Shown here: positions 52,606-61,972 of the stretch, piece after piece
Position numbering within the stretch: position 1 is the stretch's first letter
How the letters are laid out: every line of letters starts with the position of its first letter
Assembly (NCBI RefSeq): GCF_003712105.1
Contig: NZ_RHLG01000005.1
Coordinates: forward strand, 186,001-250,000
Source: Winogradskyella sp.
Lineage (GTDB): Bacteria > Bacteroidota > Bacteroidia > Flavobacteriales > Flavobacteriaceae
Length of the DNA stretch: 64,000 nt
Direction of reading: 5' to 3'
The notes under the pieces: model-generated
The model's database searches: none
The model's input: the letters and a program-made list of their open reading frames with translations, nothing else
What the model was told of the DNA's origin: nothing
Made by a program: the position numbers and the translations under genes

Positions 52606-53241
52606 TTAAAAAACACCTCTACAGTTTTTCTTAGTGTAAATTTTAATACGATCTACTTCTGTAGCTCCTGATGGAATTTCTTCTAGCTTTAGACCAGGGA
52701 AATTTTCTTCTTCATTCCATTTTTCAATAGTGGAGCTAAAAAATGAAGATGTGGAAGCATCTGCCTCATAGATAATTAAATCATACGCTTCACCTAAGTC
52801 TCCTCCAAAACGCGTTACTACTTGCCATTCTCCATCTCTTTTATAAGATGTATTTGTATGATCGGATTGTGGATAATATCTATCATCAGTAGGTCTAATC
52901 ATTACCCATATGTCTTTACTATGATTCTCAGGGTAAACGCCCATAGTGAGAATACGACAGTTCACTGAATCCTGATCTATTGGTGAAATTACTTTAACTG
53001 AATTCACCGGACCACTTATTTCTAGCTTGTTACCCGTTGTAATTTGCTCAATTTGGCTATGACTATATCCAGCACCAGAATAACTTGTATACATTACCAT
53101 TAAAACACCTAATATGCCTAATGGTACACCAACTTTAGTACTTACTAATCTAGCCTCAGAGCCTTTTCTTTTTATACTGCTTAATATTGCAATTATTATT
53201 AGAATAATTCCAATTAATAATATGATTTCCTTTGTTGACAT
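52606..53241 (-). CDS. Membrane protein of unknown function in laminarin operon
   Basis: 211 residues. TM1 is about 5-22 (EIILLIGIILIIIAILSSI) and TM2 about 37-53 (VGVPLGILGVLMVMYTSY). About 150 soluble residues follow, probably extracytoplasmic, with a beta-sandwich pattern (LEISGPVNSVKVISPID, CRILTMGVYPENHSKDIWVMIRPTDD, YDLIIYEADAST). It ends with NCRGVF. No family is recognised. It is flanked on both sides by GPH sugar symporters in the same operon, so it could be an accessory to transport or a ligand-sensing protein. Both are inferred from position only. Confidence 0.7.
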   Translation of the reverse strand: MSTKEIILLIGIILIIIAILSSIKRKGSEARLVSTKVGVPLGILGVLMVMYTSYSGAGYSHSQIEQITTGNKLEISGPVNSVKVISPIDQDSVNCRILTMGVYPENHSKDIWVMIRPTDDRYYPQSDHTNTSYKRDGEWQVVTRFGGDLGEAYDLIIYEADASTSSFFSSTIEKWNEEENFPGLKLEEIPSGATEVDRIKIYTKKNCRGVF

Positions 53242-53329
53242 TTTGATTTCGTATTTGTTAAAGGCAAAAAAACTACCTTTTATAATTTGTTACTTAACAC
53301 TCACACTTTAGACATACTCTACAAATAAT

Positions 53330-54760
53330 TTATAGTTTACCACGTCTTTGTTCAAGTTCTTCTTTAATTTCTTTAGCACGTGTTTCAGACAGACTGTATT
53401 TCCACATCACCCAAATTGCTAAGGCTGCTGTAACTACTGGAAAAACAATATCTGCAATTCTAAGGCTTACTAAAGTTTCTTCAGATTGTGTTGCTAAACC
53501 ACCATCGAAACCAATAAATTGCAATACAAGACCTCCAAATACCAATGCTAAACCTTGGCCTAATTTTACAACCCACCAGTACAATGCACCAAAAGTTCCT
53601 TCTTTACGAGGCATACCATTTACCAATTCATCCAAATCACATACATCAGCCGTCATAGACATCATAAGTGTAAACAAACTTCCTAAACCAAAAGACATTA
53701 ACGGAATAGGAATAAACATTAACCAAGGATTTTCTGGTGTGAAAGTCCACCATTTTATAATATAACCTACAATAGAAATTGCCGTTGCGATTATAAAGGC
53801 TTTCTTTTTACCCCATTTAGTTGCCATTGCAGATACTATTGGAATTACGAAGAAGGCGGAAACCAAAGCACCTATAGAACCAAACCAAGCCGGCCATGTT
53901 CCTGTTGCTCCATAATCACCATTAAATAGATAAAAAACAATGATGAAAAAACTAAAAGACGCTACGATTTGATAGCCATTGAATACTAAGAATGTAGCGC
54001 CACAAAGCTTCATAAATGGTTTGTTTTTTACAGCTTCACCAATACTAGCTATTAAATCTTTGAGGTTACTAAAGATAGAAGTTAATGACAGTTTTTTTCT
54101 GTCTTCCATATTTCCTGCATCAATTCCTCGGCAAAATATAGCTGGGAGTAATCCTAAAAGCAAACAGCCTAAACCAACATATAGTGCTAATGTTCTTATA
54201 CCAATAGCCTGACTTTCAAAAAGGTTTTCATTTGGTATCATAGGCCAAAACCATGGTACAATAACCCAAGCAATTAAACCTACGGTTTGAGAAAACGCCA
54301 TTAACTTGGTACGTTCATTATAATCTGTAGTCATTTCAAAACCAAGACCTACTAAAGGTGTAGCAAACATGGTATTACCAATTAAAAAGACTAAAGACAT
54401 TATTAAGAAATACCAAAAATTAAAAGTCGCAGTATTATTTTCATCCATTTGCCAAAGCAAAACGAAAAATACAGCACTAAGAATAGCACCGGCGAATATA
54501 TATGGTCTTCTACGTCCATATTTTGAACTCGTATTATCTGATATAAAACCCATTACAGGATCAGTAATGGCATCAAAAATTCGTGGCAATCCTCCTAATA
54601 TACCAGCTTGAACAGGGTCCATTCCAAAAACTGTTAATAGGAAAAACATGAATACACCTAATGCACCAGGCAATAGGTTAAGCACTAAATGACCTGCACC
54701 GAAAGCAGCCTTTTGGCCTAAAGGCACTTTATCTACTGCAGCTGTTTTTTGGTTTGACAT
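53330..54760 (-). CDS. MFS transporter, GPH family (second copy)
   Basis: 476 residues, 12 membrane helices. It carries the same signature as its neighbour (PRIFDAITDPVMGFISDNTSSKYGRRRPYIF) and GMPRKEGTFGALYWWVVKLGQGLALVFGG with TADVCDLDELV. The two proteins align along their whole length but differ at many positions, so the duplication is not recent. It should import products of laminarin hydrolysis, such as glucose, laminaribiose or gentiobiose-like side-chain sugars, by cation symport. The GH30 gene lies 13 nt upstream on the same strand. Confidence 0.92.
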   Translation of the reverse strand: MSNQKTAAVDKVPLGQKAAFGAGHLVLNLLPGALGVFMFFLLTVFGMDPVQAGILGGLPRIFDAITDPVMGFISDNTSSKYGRRRPYIFAGAILSAVFFVLLWQMDENNTATFNFWYFLIMSLVFLIGNTMFATPLVGLGFEMTTDYNERTKLMAFSQTVGLIAWVIVPWFWPMIPNENLFESQAIGIRTLALYVGLGCLLLGLLPAIFCRGIDAGNMEDRKKLSLTSIFSNLKDLIASIGEAVKNKPFMKLCGATFLVFNGYQIVASFSFFIIVFYLFNGDYGATGTWPAWFGSIGALVSAFFVIPIVSAMATKWGKKKAFIIATAISIVGYIIKWWTFTPENPWLMFIPIPLMSFGLGSLFTLMMSMTADVCDLDELVNGMPRKEGTFGALYWWVVKLGQGLALVFGGLVLQFIGFDGGLATQSEETLVSLRIADIVFPVVTAALAIWVMWKYSLSETRAKEIKEELEQRRGKL

Positions 54761-54773
54761 AGTTATTGATTTT

Positions 54774-56264
54774 TTAGTTAGTTAACATTATGGTTTGTAG
54801 TGCTTGCGCACTTATATGGATTTCTTTGATTTTGCCATTGAATGTGAGGTTAAATTTTTGGGGAGATTTGCCTTCATTGAAAGCAATAACTGCTATACTA
54901 CCATCTGGATTTTGGGCAGCAGTAACTTGAAGTTGCTGATTTGGATTATCAACTTTTACCACTTCAGCATCAGGGCGAATATACTTGCTAAAATGAGCCA
55001 TTACATAATACAATGGCGTATAGTAAACCTCATCTTTATCAGGATCTACTATTATTGGAGCGATACACCAATTCTTGAACCAATTTGGGCCACCTTGTTT
55101 GTCTAAAACCATATTCCAATCAACCCAACCGTCAACCCAATTGTTTAAACAACCAATTATATCGCGCGCATAACGGTTTACAGGTGAGTATTTTGGATGA
55201 AGGTATTTTTCTTCTTCACCAGCCCAATCCCAGCCCCAATCTGTTGCTTCTTTTTTCCAGTACCAAGGATCGTCTTGCCATACTGGTACCTCTGCGTCGA
55301 TACAGCCTTCAGTTTCTATAAGATACTTGTTTGGTGCTTTAGCATGCGCATATTGTAAATCTTCTGGAAAGACCTCAAATGTACTTTCGTACCAATGTAT
55401 TGCTGTACCATCATAATATTTAGAAGACGCTTCAGTCGCATACATTACATCTACCCATTCTTTAATACCGGCTCTATTTTGGTCATATCCTAAAATGATT
55501 TTATCGCCTTTACCATCTGCTTCAAGTTTTGGACCTAAATGATTTTGGACAAAATCGGTCATTTCTTCTGGTGTAAAGTGCATGCTTTCCCAGTTATTTC
55601 CGTTTCCATGTGGTTCATTTTCTACTGTAAAACCCCAAAGTGGAATTCCCTGCTCTTCATAAGCATCTACATATTTGGAGAAAAATAGTGCCCATGTGTC
55701 GTAATATTCTGGTAATAATTTTCCACCAACCCATTCATTATTATCTTTCATCCATGGCGGTGCAGTCCAAGGAGAAGCAAACAGCTTAAATCCATCTTTA
55801 GATGATGCCATGGCTTCTTTAATCATAGGGATTAAATCATCCATATCTTCTTTAACCGAAAAATCTTTAAGCTCTTTATCTGGTGTTGGTGTGTAAGAAT
55901 ATTGGTTTAATGAGAAGTCGCATGAATTCATATGTGTTCGACATAGTGAATAGTTTGCACCATCTTCAGCAAAATAGGCATTTATGATTTCGTCTCTATT
56001 TTTTTTGCTTAAACGGTTTAATAAATATGCCGAAGACTCAGTAAATGCACCTCCAAATCCGGTAATTTTTTGAAACCTTGTAGTTGTATCAATCTTAATG
56101 GTATCCGCTACGCCTTCTATGTCAGCTTTAAATTCGGTAATCTGGGTTAATTTATTTCCACTTTCGGAAGTTTCAAAAACTGTAACTTCTAATTGATTAT
56201 CCTTTTCGCTACAACTCATTACTAATGCTAATAAACAGATGATGTGATACTTAATTGGTTTCAT
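54774..56264 (-). CDS. GH30-family glucosidase lipoprotein
   Basis: 496 residues. A lipoprotein signal ends at C18 (LALVMSCSEKD). The catalytic (beta/alpha)8 barrel has FQKITGFGGAFTESSAYLL, RTHMNSCDFSLNQYSY and SPWTAPPWMKDN. The likely acid/base is E217 in FTVENEPHG and the likely nucleophile E319 in LIETEGC. The C-terminal side-domain has QVTAAQNPDGSIAVIAFNEG. In laminarin loci GH30 enzymes cleave beta-1,6-glucosyl side chains (or glucose from the chain), which fits this context. It probably faces the periplasm or surface. The next gene lies 13 nt downstream and the GH17 lipoprotein 23 nt upstream. Confidence 0.92.
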   Translation of the reverse strand: MKPIKYHIICLLALVMSCSEKDNQLEVTVFETSESGNKLTQITEFKADIEGVADTIKIDTTTRFQKITGFGGAFTESSAYLLNRLSKKNRDEIINAYFAEDGANYSLCRTHMNSCDFSLNQYSYTPTPDKELKDFSVKEDMDDLIPMIKEAMASSKDGFKLFASPWTAPPWMKDNNEWVGGKLLPEYYDTWALFFSKYVDAYEEQGIPLWGFTVENEPHGNGNNWESMHFTPEEMTDFVQNHLGPKLEADGKGDKIILGYDQNRAGIKEWVDVMYATEASSKYYDGTAIHWYESTFEVFPEDLQYAHAKAPNKYLIETEGCIDAEVPVWQDDPWYWKKEATDWGWDWAGEEEKYLHPKYSPVNRYARDIIGCLNNWVDGWVDWNMVLDKQGGPNWFKNWCIAPIIVDPDKDEVYYTPLYYVMAHFSKYIRPDAEVVKVDNPNQQLQVTAAQNPDGSIAVIAFNEGKSPQKFNLTFNGKIKEIHISAQALQTIMLTN

Positions 56265-56287
56265 TTTATTAAAATTTTGGGCGAGTA

Positions 56288-57580
56288 TTAATGTGTCGCC
56301 ATGATTTCTTCTTTGGTTGGTGGCACCAATACATCTTTCATCAATTCTTCTTTGTCTCCATTATAGGTCTTTGTAATTGGCTTTCCACCTCGTGTTAATC
56401 CTTCAAAAATTCCCTTATCTACCAAATCCCAAATTGCATATTTCGCTTTACCCTCTAGTGTAAATAATCCGAAGTGGTTTTCTGATCCTTTTGAATTACG
56501 GGCATCTTTCCAACGTTCATTAAAAGCTTCGAAATAAAAACAAGAAATACCTGCTCTGTTAGTCCACTCACGCATTTGTTGATGGAATAAGCCTTCTTTG
56601 TACTCATCAGTTGCTCTTGACCCATTATTACCATAATGTCCATTAGATATTGAAGCCCATCCAGTTTCGCCAATATGCACTGGTTTATTTGCACCTATAC
56701 TTTTCATATAATTGGTAACACTATCGTACTGGCGTTTTGAGAATTTAATAGAGCGTTCCATTGCCATCTCAATCTTGGTGATATCTGGCACATCTTTGTG
56801 TGCATCCGGAACACCCCAAAATTCAGGATTGTAATGTGTATTATGATAAGGGTAAGTATGCATTGAGATATAATCTACGGCTTTAATTAATTCGTCTAAA
56901 GCCTCTACGTGATATTTAGAATCTCCGCCGCCCCAAGATGAAAAATCATCCGAGCTTGTAATCCATAAATCTTTTGATAACTTACCTTCTGCTTTTAAAT
57001 CTTGTAAATAATTAACCCATTTTAGGATTACATCAGGTTGAACATAATAGCTTGTTGCCCATTTTACCATGGCTTCATTACCTACAGCAATCACCTTAAC
57101 AATATCTGGATACTTATTAGCCAAGGCAACAGCTCTATTGATTTCTCCTTCGTTATTAGGACTCTCAATATCATGGTTAGGTGCTTTATCTGTCCAAGCG
57201 TTTAAACAATCTATCCATGCACCTAGCATTACGTACATTTCAAAATTTGGATCTTCAGCTTTCAACTCTGAAATAGCTTTTAGAACATTAGATGCATGTG
57301 GTAATTTTGGCTGAACATTGTATGTTCTTAGCACTTTAATACCCATTGCTGAAAGAATCTTCATATCTTCCTTTAATTGCGGAATTGTAGGTTGACTATC
57401 TCTGGATTTCTTTCGATAACCTCCATAGGAAATAGCTAAATAATCTGGATTTCCTAATATATCCTTAGCACTCACTTTTTTTGTTGTCGGCATAATCTCC
57501 TCTTTTCGTTTTTGATTGCAAGCCATGATGAATACTACTAACATTAAATAAATTGGTATGTTGAGCTTCATCTTTTTCAT
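56288..57580 (-). CDS. GH17-related lipoprotein glucanase
   Basis: 430 residues. A lipobox ends at C21 (LVVFIMACNQK). The GH17-type barrel shows E169 in VIAVGNEAMVKW as putative acid/base and E305 in VHIGETGWASISNG as putative nucleophile. It is longer than the cytosolic GH17, with inserts around 195-260, and shares little sequence beyond the active-site strands. It is therefore a distinct subgroup rather than a duplicate. It probably trims laminarin fragments in the periplasm or at the surface. Its start lies 1 nt after the stop of the phosphorylase gene, indicating translational coupling. Confidence 0.88.
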   Translation of the reverse strand: MKKMKLNIPIYLMLVVFIMACNQKRKEEIMPTTKKVSAKDILGNPDYLAISYGGYRKKSRDSQPTIPQLKEDMKILSAMGIKVLRTYNVQPKLPHASNVLKAISELKAEDPNFEMYVMLGAWIDCLNAWTDKAPNHDIESPNNEGEINRAVALANKYPDIVKVIAVGNEAMVKWATSYYVQPDVILKWVNYLQDLKAEGKLSKDLWITSSDDFSSWGGGDSKYHVEALDELIKAVDYISMHTYPYHNTHYNPEFWGVPDAHKDVPDITKIEMAMERSIKFSKRQYDSVTNYMKSIGANKPVHIGETGWASISNGHYGNNGSRATDEYKEGLFHQQMREWTNRAGISCFYFEAFNERWKDARNSKGSENHFGLFTLEGKAKYAIWDLVDKGIFEGLTRGGKPITKTYNGDKEELMKDVLVPPTKEEIMATH

Positions 57581-57581
57581 C

Positions 57582-60500
57582 TTACTTTAGTATTTGTGGG
57601 TTGATATTTACTTTTATAGTTTCTATTTCTTCTGTTCTGCTGAATAGTTTATCACTCAATTCAGCATTTAACACTAAGCCATCTATAACTTCTGCCGAAT
57701 CAGTATTGGCAATACTTATTTCTATACTATTAGCCTCAGAAATATTGTAAACTATTGGTACTTGACAATATGTAAATGCCAAATTATTCTTAGTTAACTC
57801 TAATGATTTTGATTCACCAGAAACAGTAATATATTGGAATGTTTTGCTAGACTCTAAGAACTCTTCTTTTCTTAGCAAGCAAGGGTTAAATGTTAGTTGT
57901 CCTTTGATGACAAATACACCTAACTCACCTATTCTACTCAAAATATCTTCTTTCACTTGTCCTGTCATTCCAGGTTGTTGTGCACCTTTGCCAGCAGGAG
58001 TGTGAGAATATGGATCTGTTGGGAACGCACCATATAACTGTGGTGGTTTATGAGCGCCAATTCCTTCATTGATTTCGTAATAGTGCTCTAATAATCGTCC
58101 TATAGTTTCTGCGCTTTCATTGTCTTCTACAGCTTTAATACAGCACTCAAATACTGCTAGTTGTAATTTTGAAACCATATGCCAGTAGATAGAACCTAAA
58201 CCTTCATAGCCATAAAATGTCCCAGAACGACCGGTAAACGCTTTATGATTAAATGCTTCTTCATAGATGTCAAGAATATCTTCTAACTCTGCATTAACCA
58301 ATTCAGTATAATTCTCGTTTAAGCCTTCAAGACCTTCTTTTAAGCTACCGCCATTATTAAAGTTTCCGTTAAAATGATAATCACCATTAACATCTTTTGT
58401 AATTACTTGACGATTACCATCTTCAATGAGGCTCATTAATAATTTTGAATTCTCCACTCGACTCTTGGAAATATTATTCTTTTCCATGAAACGTGGTAAA
58501 TCTTTATTTGGATATAATAAGTAACTGTATTGATCAGGCCTAAATATTTTACTATTCTTCATACTGTCTAATGCTTCAAGAGCTTCAACAGAACTTAAAT
58601 ACCCTGAGCTTAAAGCTGCAACTTGACCTTCTAACATTTCTTCTAAATACGAAACTTTAACTTCGTCATCGTATATAGTAATTAGATTATAAGCGTGATG
58701 CATATTATCTTCTCTTCTATTCGCATCAATAGTGTGCTCTAAAAAGTTTAAGGTTGTATTAATAAAACTTAAGAGCTCTTCTTTATTTATAGATGTTTTG
58801 TAACCAGAAAATGCGTTATCGTAAATTTTGGTTCTATAATCACCACCTGCGTTACCTAAACCATCTAGTACAGATTTTCTGTCTTTATCTGATATACTAT
58901 TAGCCAGAAGGTATTCATTATTTTTTAGTGTATTGTTCGTAGCGTCGAAGAATAGCTTTAATTCTTCAGAGATGTCAAATTCACTTGAATTTGAATCCTC
59001 AACTGTAGTATTAAAAAACTTTAGGAACCGTCTCAAATAATTTAGTGTAACCATTGATACACCATTACCAACTAAAGCATTATTTGCATCATTCCATTCA
59101 GGCCGTTGTGTATTTAACCAAATACCAGCTTCAGGAACAAAGTTAGAAACCTTTGCAAGTACAGTAGCTAAAATCTTCTCAATAAAATTTACTTTATGTA
59201 TAAAGAAATTCTTATCTCTTAACAACGCACCATCAGCACCCAATTGCTCTCTTTTAACATGAATTTGCTCATCCGAAGCGTCATCAAAATCTATGGTGTC
59301 TTTAGGGTTTTTAAGTATGTCTGCATACGGTTTAATCCTGTAAGGTACGTTAGCGTAAACGAATAAATCCTTTTCGAAAAAACTAGATAATTTGCCTGGC
59401 TTATGGTCTTCAATAAACTCTAAAAATTTTAATAGGTAGATGATTTGGTGGTCACCCCAATAACCAATGTAAGACCATGGATCATCTGGTTCTATAGTTT
59501 CCCAATCAAAACCGTCTTTAGTTACACGGTATGGATTGTATCCATCAAAAGTTGTAGCATTAAGAAACTTGTGAATCATACTTTCTACAAACTCCGGATA
59601 AGCGTGTGCTAAAGCTTCCCAATTTTGAAAAATATCTCTCCAGTTACCCTCGTAATCTAAAACTTTAGAGCCATCTATTTCATTTCTGGTATTAATAGAA
59701 AACTTGTTCCAAGGTCGACTTGGATCTCCATGTCTTCTACTAAACTTAAGTGGCATATATTCTAGACAGAGCCTTCTGAAGTTTTTATCATCACTTGCAT
59801 AGGCTATATCTCTTAAGTAAAATAAACTAAATGTCTCTGGTAAATCATTTAGTAAACCTTCTGATTTTGCAAATACTTTTTTATTGGCTTTTGCGATATA
59901 ATTTTTAAAATCCCACTTTTCGATGGTATAGTTATCATCAAAGATTCCACCACGCATGATATTAAAAAGTGTATTTGAAAAATGTCTTGTATCTCTTTGA
60001 CTATCTCTAGTTAATTGCAATGCGTCTGATGATGCATTAAGTGCTATTAATTTTTTTGTACCAGAATCTATATCATTATCTACTTTGTTAGAAAGAGCAT
60101 CATCATTTTTAATTTCATGAATTAATTTTACTACATCACTATGGTCTTGGTTTACATTAGCGACAGTAATCCATTGTTCATGAGATTTACCTTGTAGTTG
60201 AATTTGAGCATTAATAAAATATGCTCCTTTTTCTGCTTTTACATCTATCTCTTCATTAATCTCACCTTGTGTTCTAAAATCGTCTAATTGTAATGACGAA
60301 ACCAAATACTTAGGGTTTTCGAGACCTCTTGACCAAATCGTGTTTGCTTTAAGTGCTTCACTTGGTTCAGCTTTATCTACAATTATAGCACTAAGAGCAA
60401 AAATACCTAACCCGTATTCTTTTTCTAATTGATTGCGTTTGTAAGCATCAACAAGATTACTCACTCGTGTTTGGGTATCAGAAGGCACACCATATGGCAA

Positions 60501-61076
60501 TACATTTTGTAATCCATCAAGAATTTTAATTCCCATTGATGAGTTACCGGTATTACTTAGTGTAGACTTTTTTACAAATCCGTAGATGTCACTAGAATTC
60601 CATTCGTAACGAAAACTAAGATTAAGACTATGGTTTATCTCTTCGAAAATAATTTTGTTGCCATAAATATTTTTGTAGAGATTACGAGACACATTATAAA
60701 GCCCTTGCTGTCTCATCGAGAAAGGCTCCCACAAATATTGATTGTCAATCCAGAAAATAGATTTGCTACCTGTTATTTCTGCCGATTCTGTAATCTTATC
60801 ATCAGTATAATATGGAAATAAAGAGTATTCGCTATTTTTTCTTCCTGCAGAGACACCTCCATTACTTGATATAAACATCCAGTGGTTCGAATCACTAACG
60901 ATACTCATGAAAAAAGGTCTCATTCTATCAACATTAGGGATTTTGAAAAACTCCTCGTTATTGATATTTACTATAGCTAGATTAGCTTCTTTATTCAATT
61001 CACCTAGTTCTTTTACAGCCAATGCCATTCTTTTAATTATAGATTTTGGATTATGAGAGATGAAATACGGCTTCAA
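57582..61076 (-). CDS. GH149/GH94-type beta-1,3-glucan phosphorylase
   Basis: 1164 residues, no signal peptide. The protein has the beta-sandwich plus (alpha/alpha)6-barrel layout of GH94-like phosphorylases: HWMFISSNGGVSAGRKNSEYSLFPYYTDDK, FWIDNQYLWEPFSMRQQ, and DDPWSYIGYWGDHQIIYLLKFLE. FVPEAGIWLNTQRPEWNDANNALVG and SGTFYGYEGLGSIYWHMVSKL follow. The length and beta-1,3-glucan context favour GH149 over disaccharide-specific GH94 (about 800-900 residues). It should phosphorolyse laminari-oligosaccharides to glucose-1-phosphate in the cytosol, saving ATP. The start is doubtful: a TTG at 61076 within a hairpin, an ATG at 61028, or a rare ATT at 61106. Confidence 0.8.
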   Translation of the reverse strand: MKPYFISHNPKSIIKRMALAVKELGELNKEANLAIVNINNEEFFKIPNVDRMRPFFMSIVSDSNHWMFISSNGGVSAGRKNSEYSLFPYYTDDKITESAEITGSKSIFWIDNQYLWEPFSMRQQGLYNVSRNLYKNIYGNKIIFEEINHSLNLSFRYEWNSSDIYGFVKKSTLSNTGNSSMGIKILDGLQNVLPYGVPSDTQTRVSNLVDAYKRNQLEKEYGLGIFALSAIIVDKAEPSEALKANTIWSRGLENPKYLVSSLQLDDFRTQGEINEEIDVKAEKGAYFINAQIQLQGKSHEQWITVANVNQDHSDVVKLIHEIKNDDALSNKVDNDIDSGTKKLIALNASSDALQLTRDSQRDTRHFSNTLFNIMRGGIFDDNYTIEKWDFKNYIAKANKKVFAKSEGLLNDLPETFSLFYLRDIAYASDDKNFRRLCLEYMPLKFSRRHGDPSRPWNKFSINTRNEIDGSKVLDYEGNWRDIFQNWEALAHAYPEFVESMIHKFLNATTFDGYNPYRVTKDGFDWETIEPDDPWSYIGYWGDHQIIYLLKFLEFIEDHKPGKLSSFFEKDLFVYANVPYRIKPYADILKNPKDTIDFDDASDEQIHVKREQLGADGALLRDKNFFIHKVNFIEKILATVLAKVSNFVPEAGIWLNTQRPEWNDANNALVGNGVSMVTLNYLRRFLKFFNTTVEDSNSSEFDISEELKLFFDATNNTLKNNEYLLANSISDKDRKSVLDGLGNAGGDYRTKIYDNAFSGYKTSINKEELLSFINTTLNFLEHTIDANRREDNMHHAYNLITIYDDEVKVSYLEEMLEGQVAALSSGYLSSVEALEALDSMKNSKIFRPDQYSYLLYPNKDLPRFMEKNNISKSRVENSKLLMSLIEDGNRQVITKDVNGDYHFNGNFNNGGSLKEGLEGLNENYTELVNAELEDILDIYEEAFNHKAFTGRSGTFYGYEGLGSIYWHMVSKLQLAVFECCIKAVEDNESAETIGRLLEHYYEINEGIGAHKPPQLYGAFPTDPYSHTPAGKGAQQPGMTGQVKEDILSRIGELGVFVIKGQLTFNPCLLRKEEFLESSKTFQYITVSGESKSLELTKNNLAFTYCQVPIVYNISEANSIEISIANTDSAEVIDGLVLNAELSDKLFSRTEEIETIKVNINPQILK

Positions 61077-61101
61077 TAATGTGTTATTGTTAAAGCCGTA
61101 T
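61065..61101. promoter_or_regulatory. Hairpin overlapping the phosphorylase start region
   Basis: ATACGGCTT (61065-61073) and AAGCCGTAT (61093-61101) are perfect complements, with inner CAATAA/TTATTG pairing and a 3-nt bulge. It covers the putative TTG start codon of the phosphorylase gene. It may be an intergenic terminator/processing element or a translation-controlling structure. Confidence 0.5.
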
Positions 61102-61127
61102 TTAATTTATTATTTGGTTATTGTTTT

Positions 61128-61958
61128 TTACAGTTGAATTATGTCATCAAAGTAATATATATCACCATCGCATGGTGCATTTCTTTCAAAGTAAATAATC
61201 ATACTTTTAAAAGTTCCTGTAACCCCGGTAAAGTCGAAAGTTAATTCCTGCCATTCACCGACTTGCGTTATAGATGCTACCCTATCGAATGCTGGATTAA
61301 CATTTGGGAAAGGCATAAACTCTAATCGCAATGTAACGTCAGTAATTTGAGTTTCAGCAAATACTTTCATTGTAAAAATTTTGCTAACTGCTGGATCGTT
61401 AAAATCTAAAGCAGTATTTAATTCTTGACCAAGACCAGCAAAAGTGAAACAGCCTGGTGTCTTTTCATATCTTTGAACACTACAACTAGGGTTAACAGCA
61501 TCTTGAAGCGGATTAAGTACTACAAAACCAGCTGTATTTCCAAAAGCATCAAAAGTAGTAGCATCGTCAGAAGATAAGAATGTCCAATTTAAATTCCCAT
61601 TTGCTGGATCAATATTTTCGGATGCTTCACAGTTAATAGTAAATGTATCTTCGAAAGTATCGGAGTTTCCATTATCATCAAAAGCGGTAAGCCTCACTGT
61701 AAATGTTCCGTTATCAAAAGTCACCTCTGGGCTTTCAACAGTAGATGTGGTACCATTACCAAAATCCCATAAGTAACTCGTGGCGTTATTAGAAATGTTA
61801 CTAAACGTTATATCACGAGCAACAACTTCGCTAGTAAATAATGCTTCTAAACCTCCAAGGTTTACACCACTTTCGTTCTCTTCACATGACACAGCAAGTA
61901 GCGAAATTGAAATTGCAATTAAAAAAAGCTTTTGTATTGAATATTTATATAATTTCAT
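61128..61958 (-). CDS. PKD-domain lipoprotein
   Basis: 276 residues. A lipoprotein signal ends at C25 (LLAVSCEENES). A PKD domain (about 38-110) has the typical SYLWDFGNGTTSTVESPEVTF and FTVRLTAFDDNGNSDT. The C-terminal beta-sandwich (about 115-276) has VQRYEKTPGCFTFAGLGQ and ends YYFDDIIQL, resembling carbohydrate-binding modules of flavobacterial surface lipoproteins. It probably binds laminarin on the cell surface, which is inferred from architecture and from the adjacent GH16 gene 14 nt upstream. No catalytic residues are seen. Confidence 0.85.
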   Translation of the reverse strand: MKLYKYSIQKLFLIAISISLLAVSCEENESGVNLGGLEALFTSEVVARDITFSNISNNATSYLWDFGNGTTSTVESPEVTFDNGTFTVRLTAFDDNGNSDTFEDTFTINCEASENIDPANGNLNWTFLSSDDATTFDAFGNTAGFVVLNPLQDAVNPSCSVQRYEKTPGCFTFAGLGQELNTALDFNDPAVSKIFTMKVFAETQITDVTLRLEFMPFPNVNPAFDRVASITQVGEWQELTFDFTGVTGTFKSMIIYFERNAPCDGDIYYFDDIIQL

Positions 61959-61972
61959 GATTCTCTCTTTTT

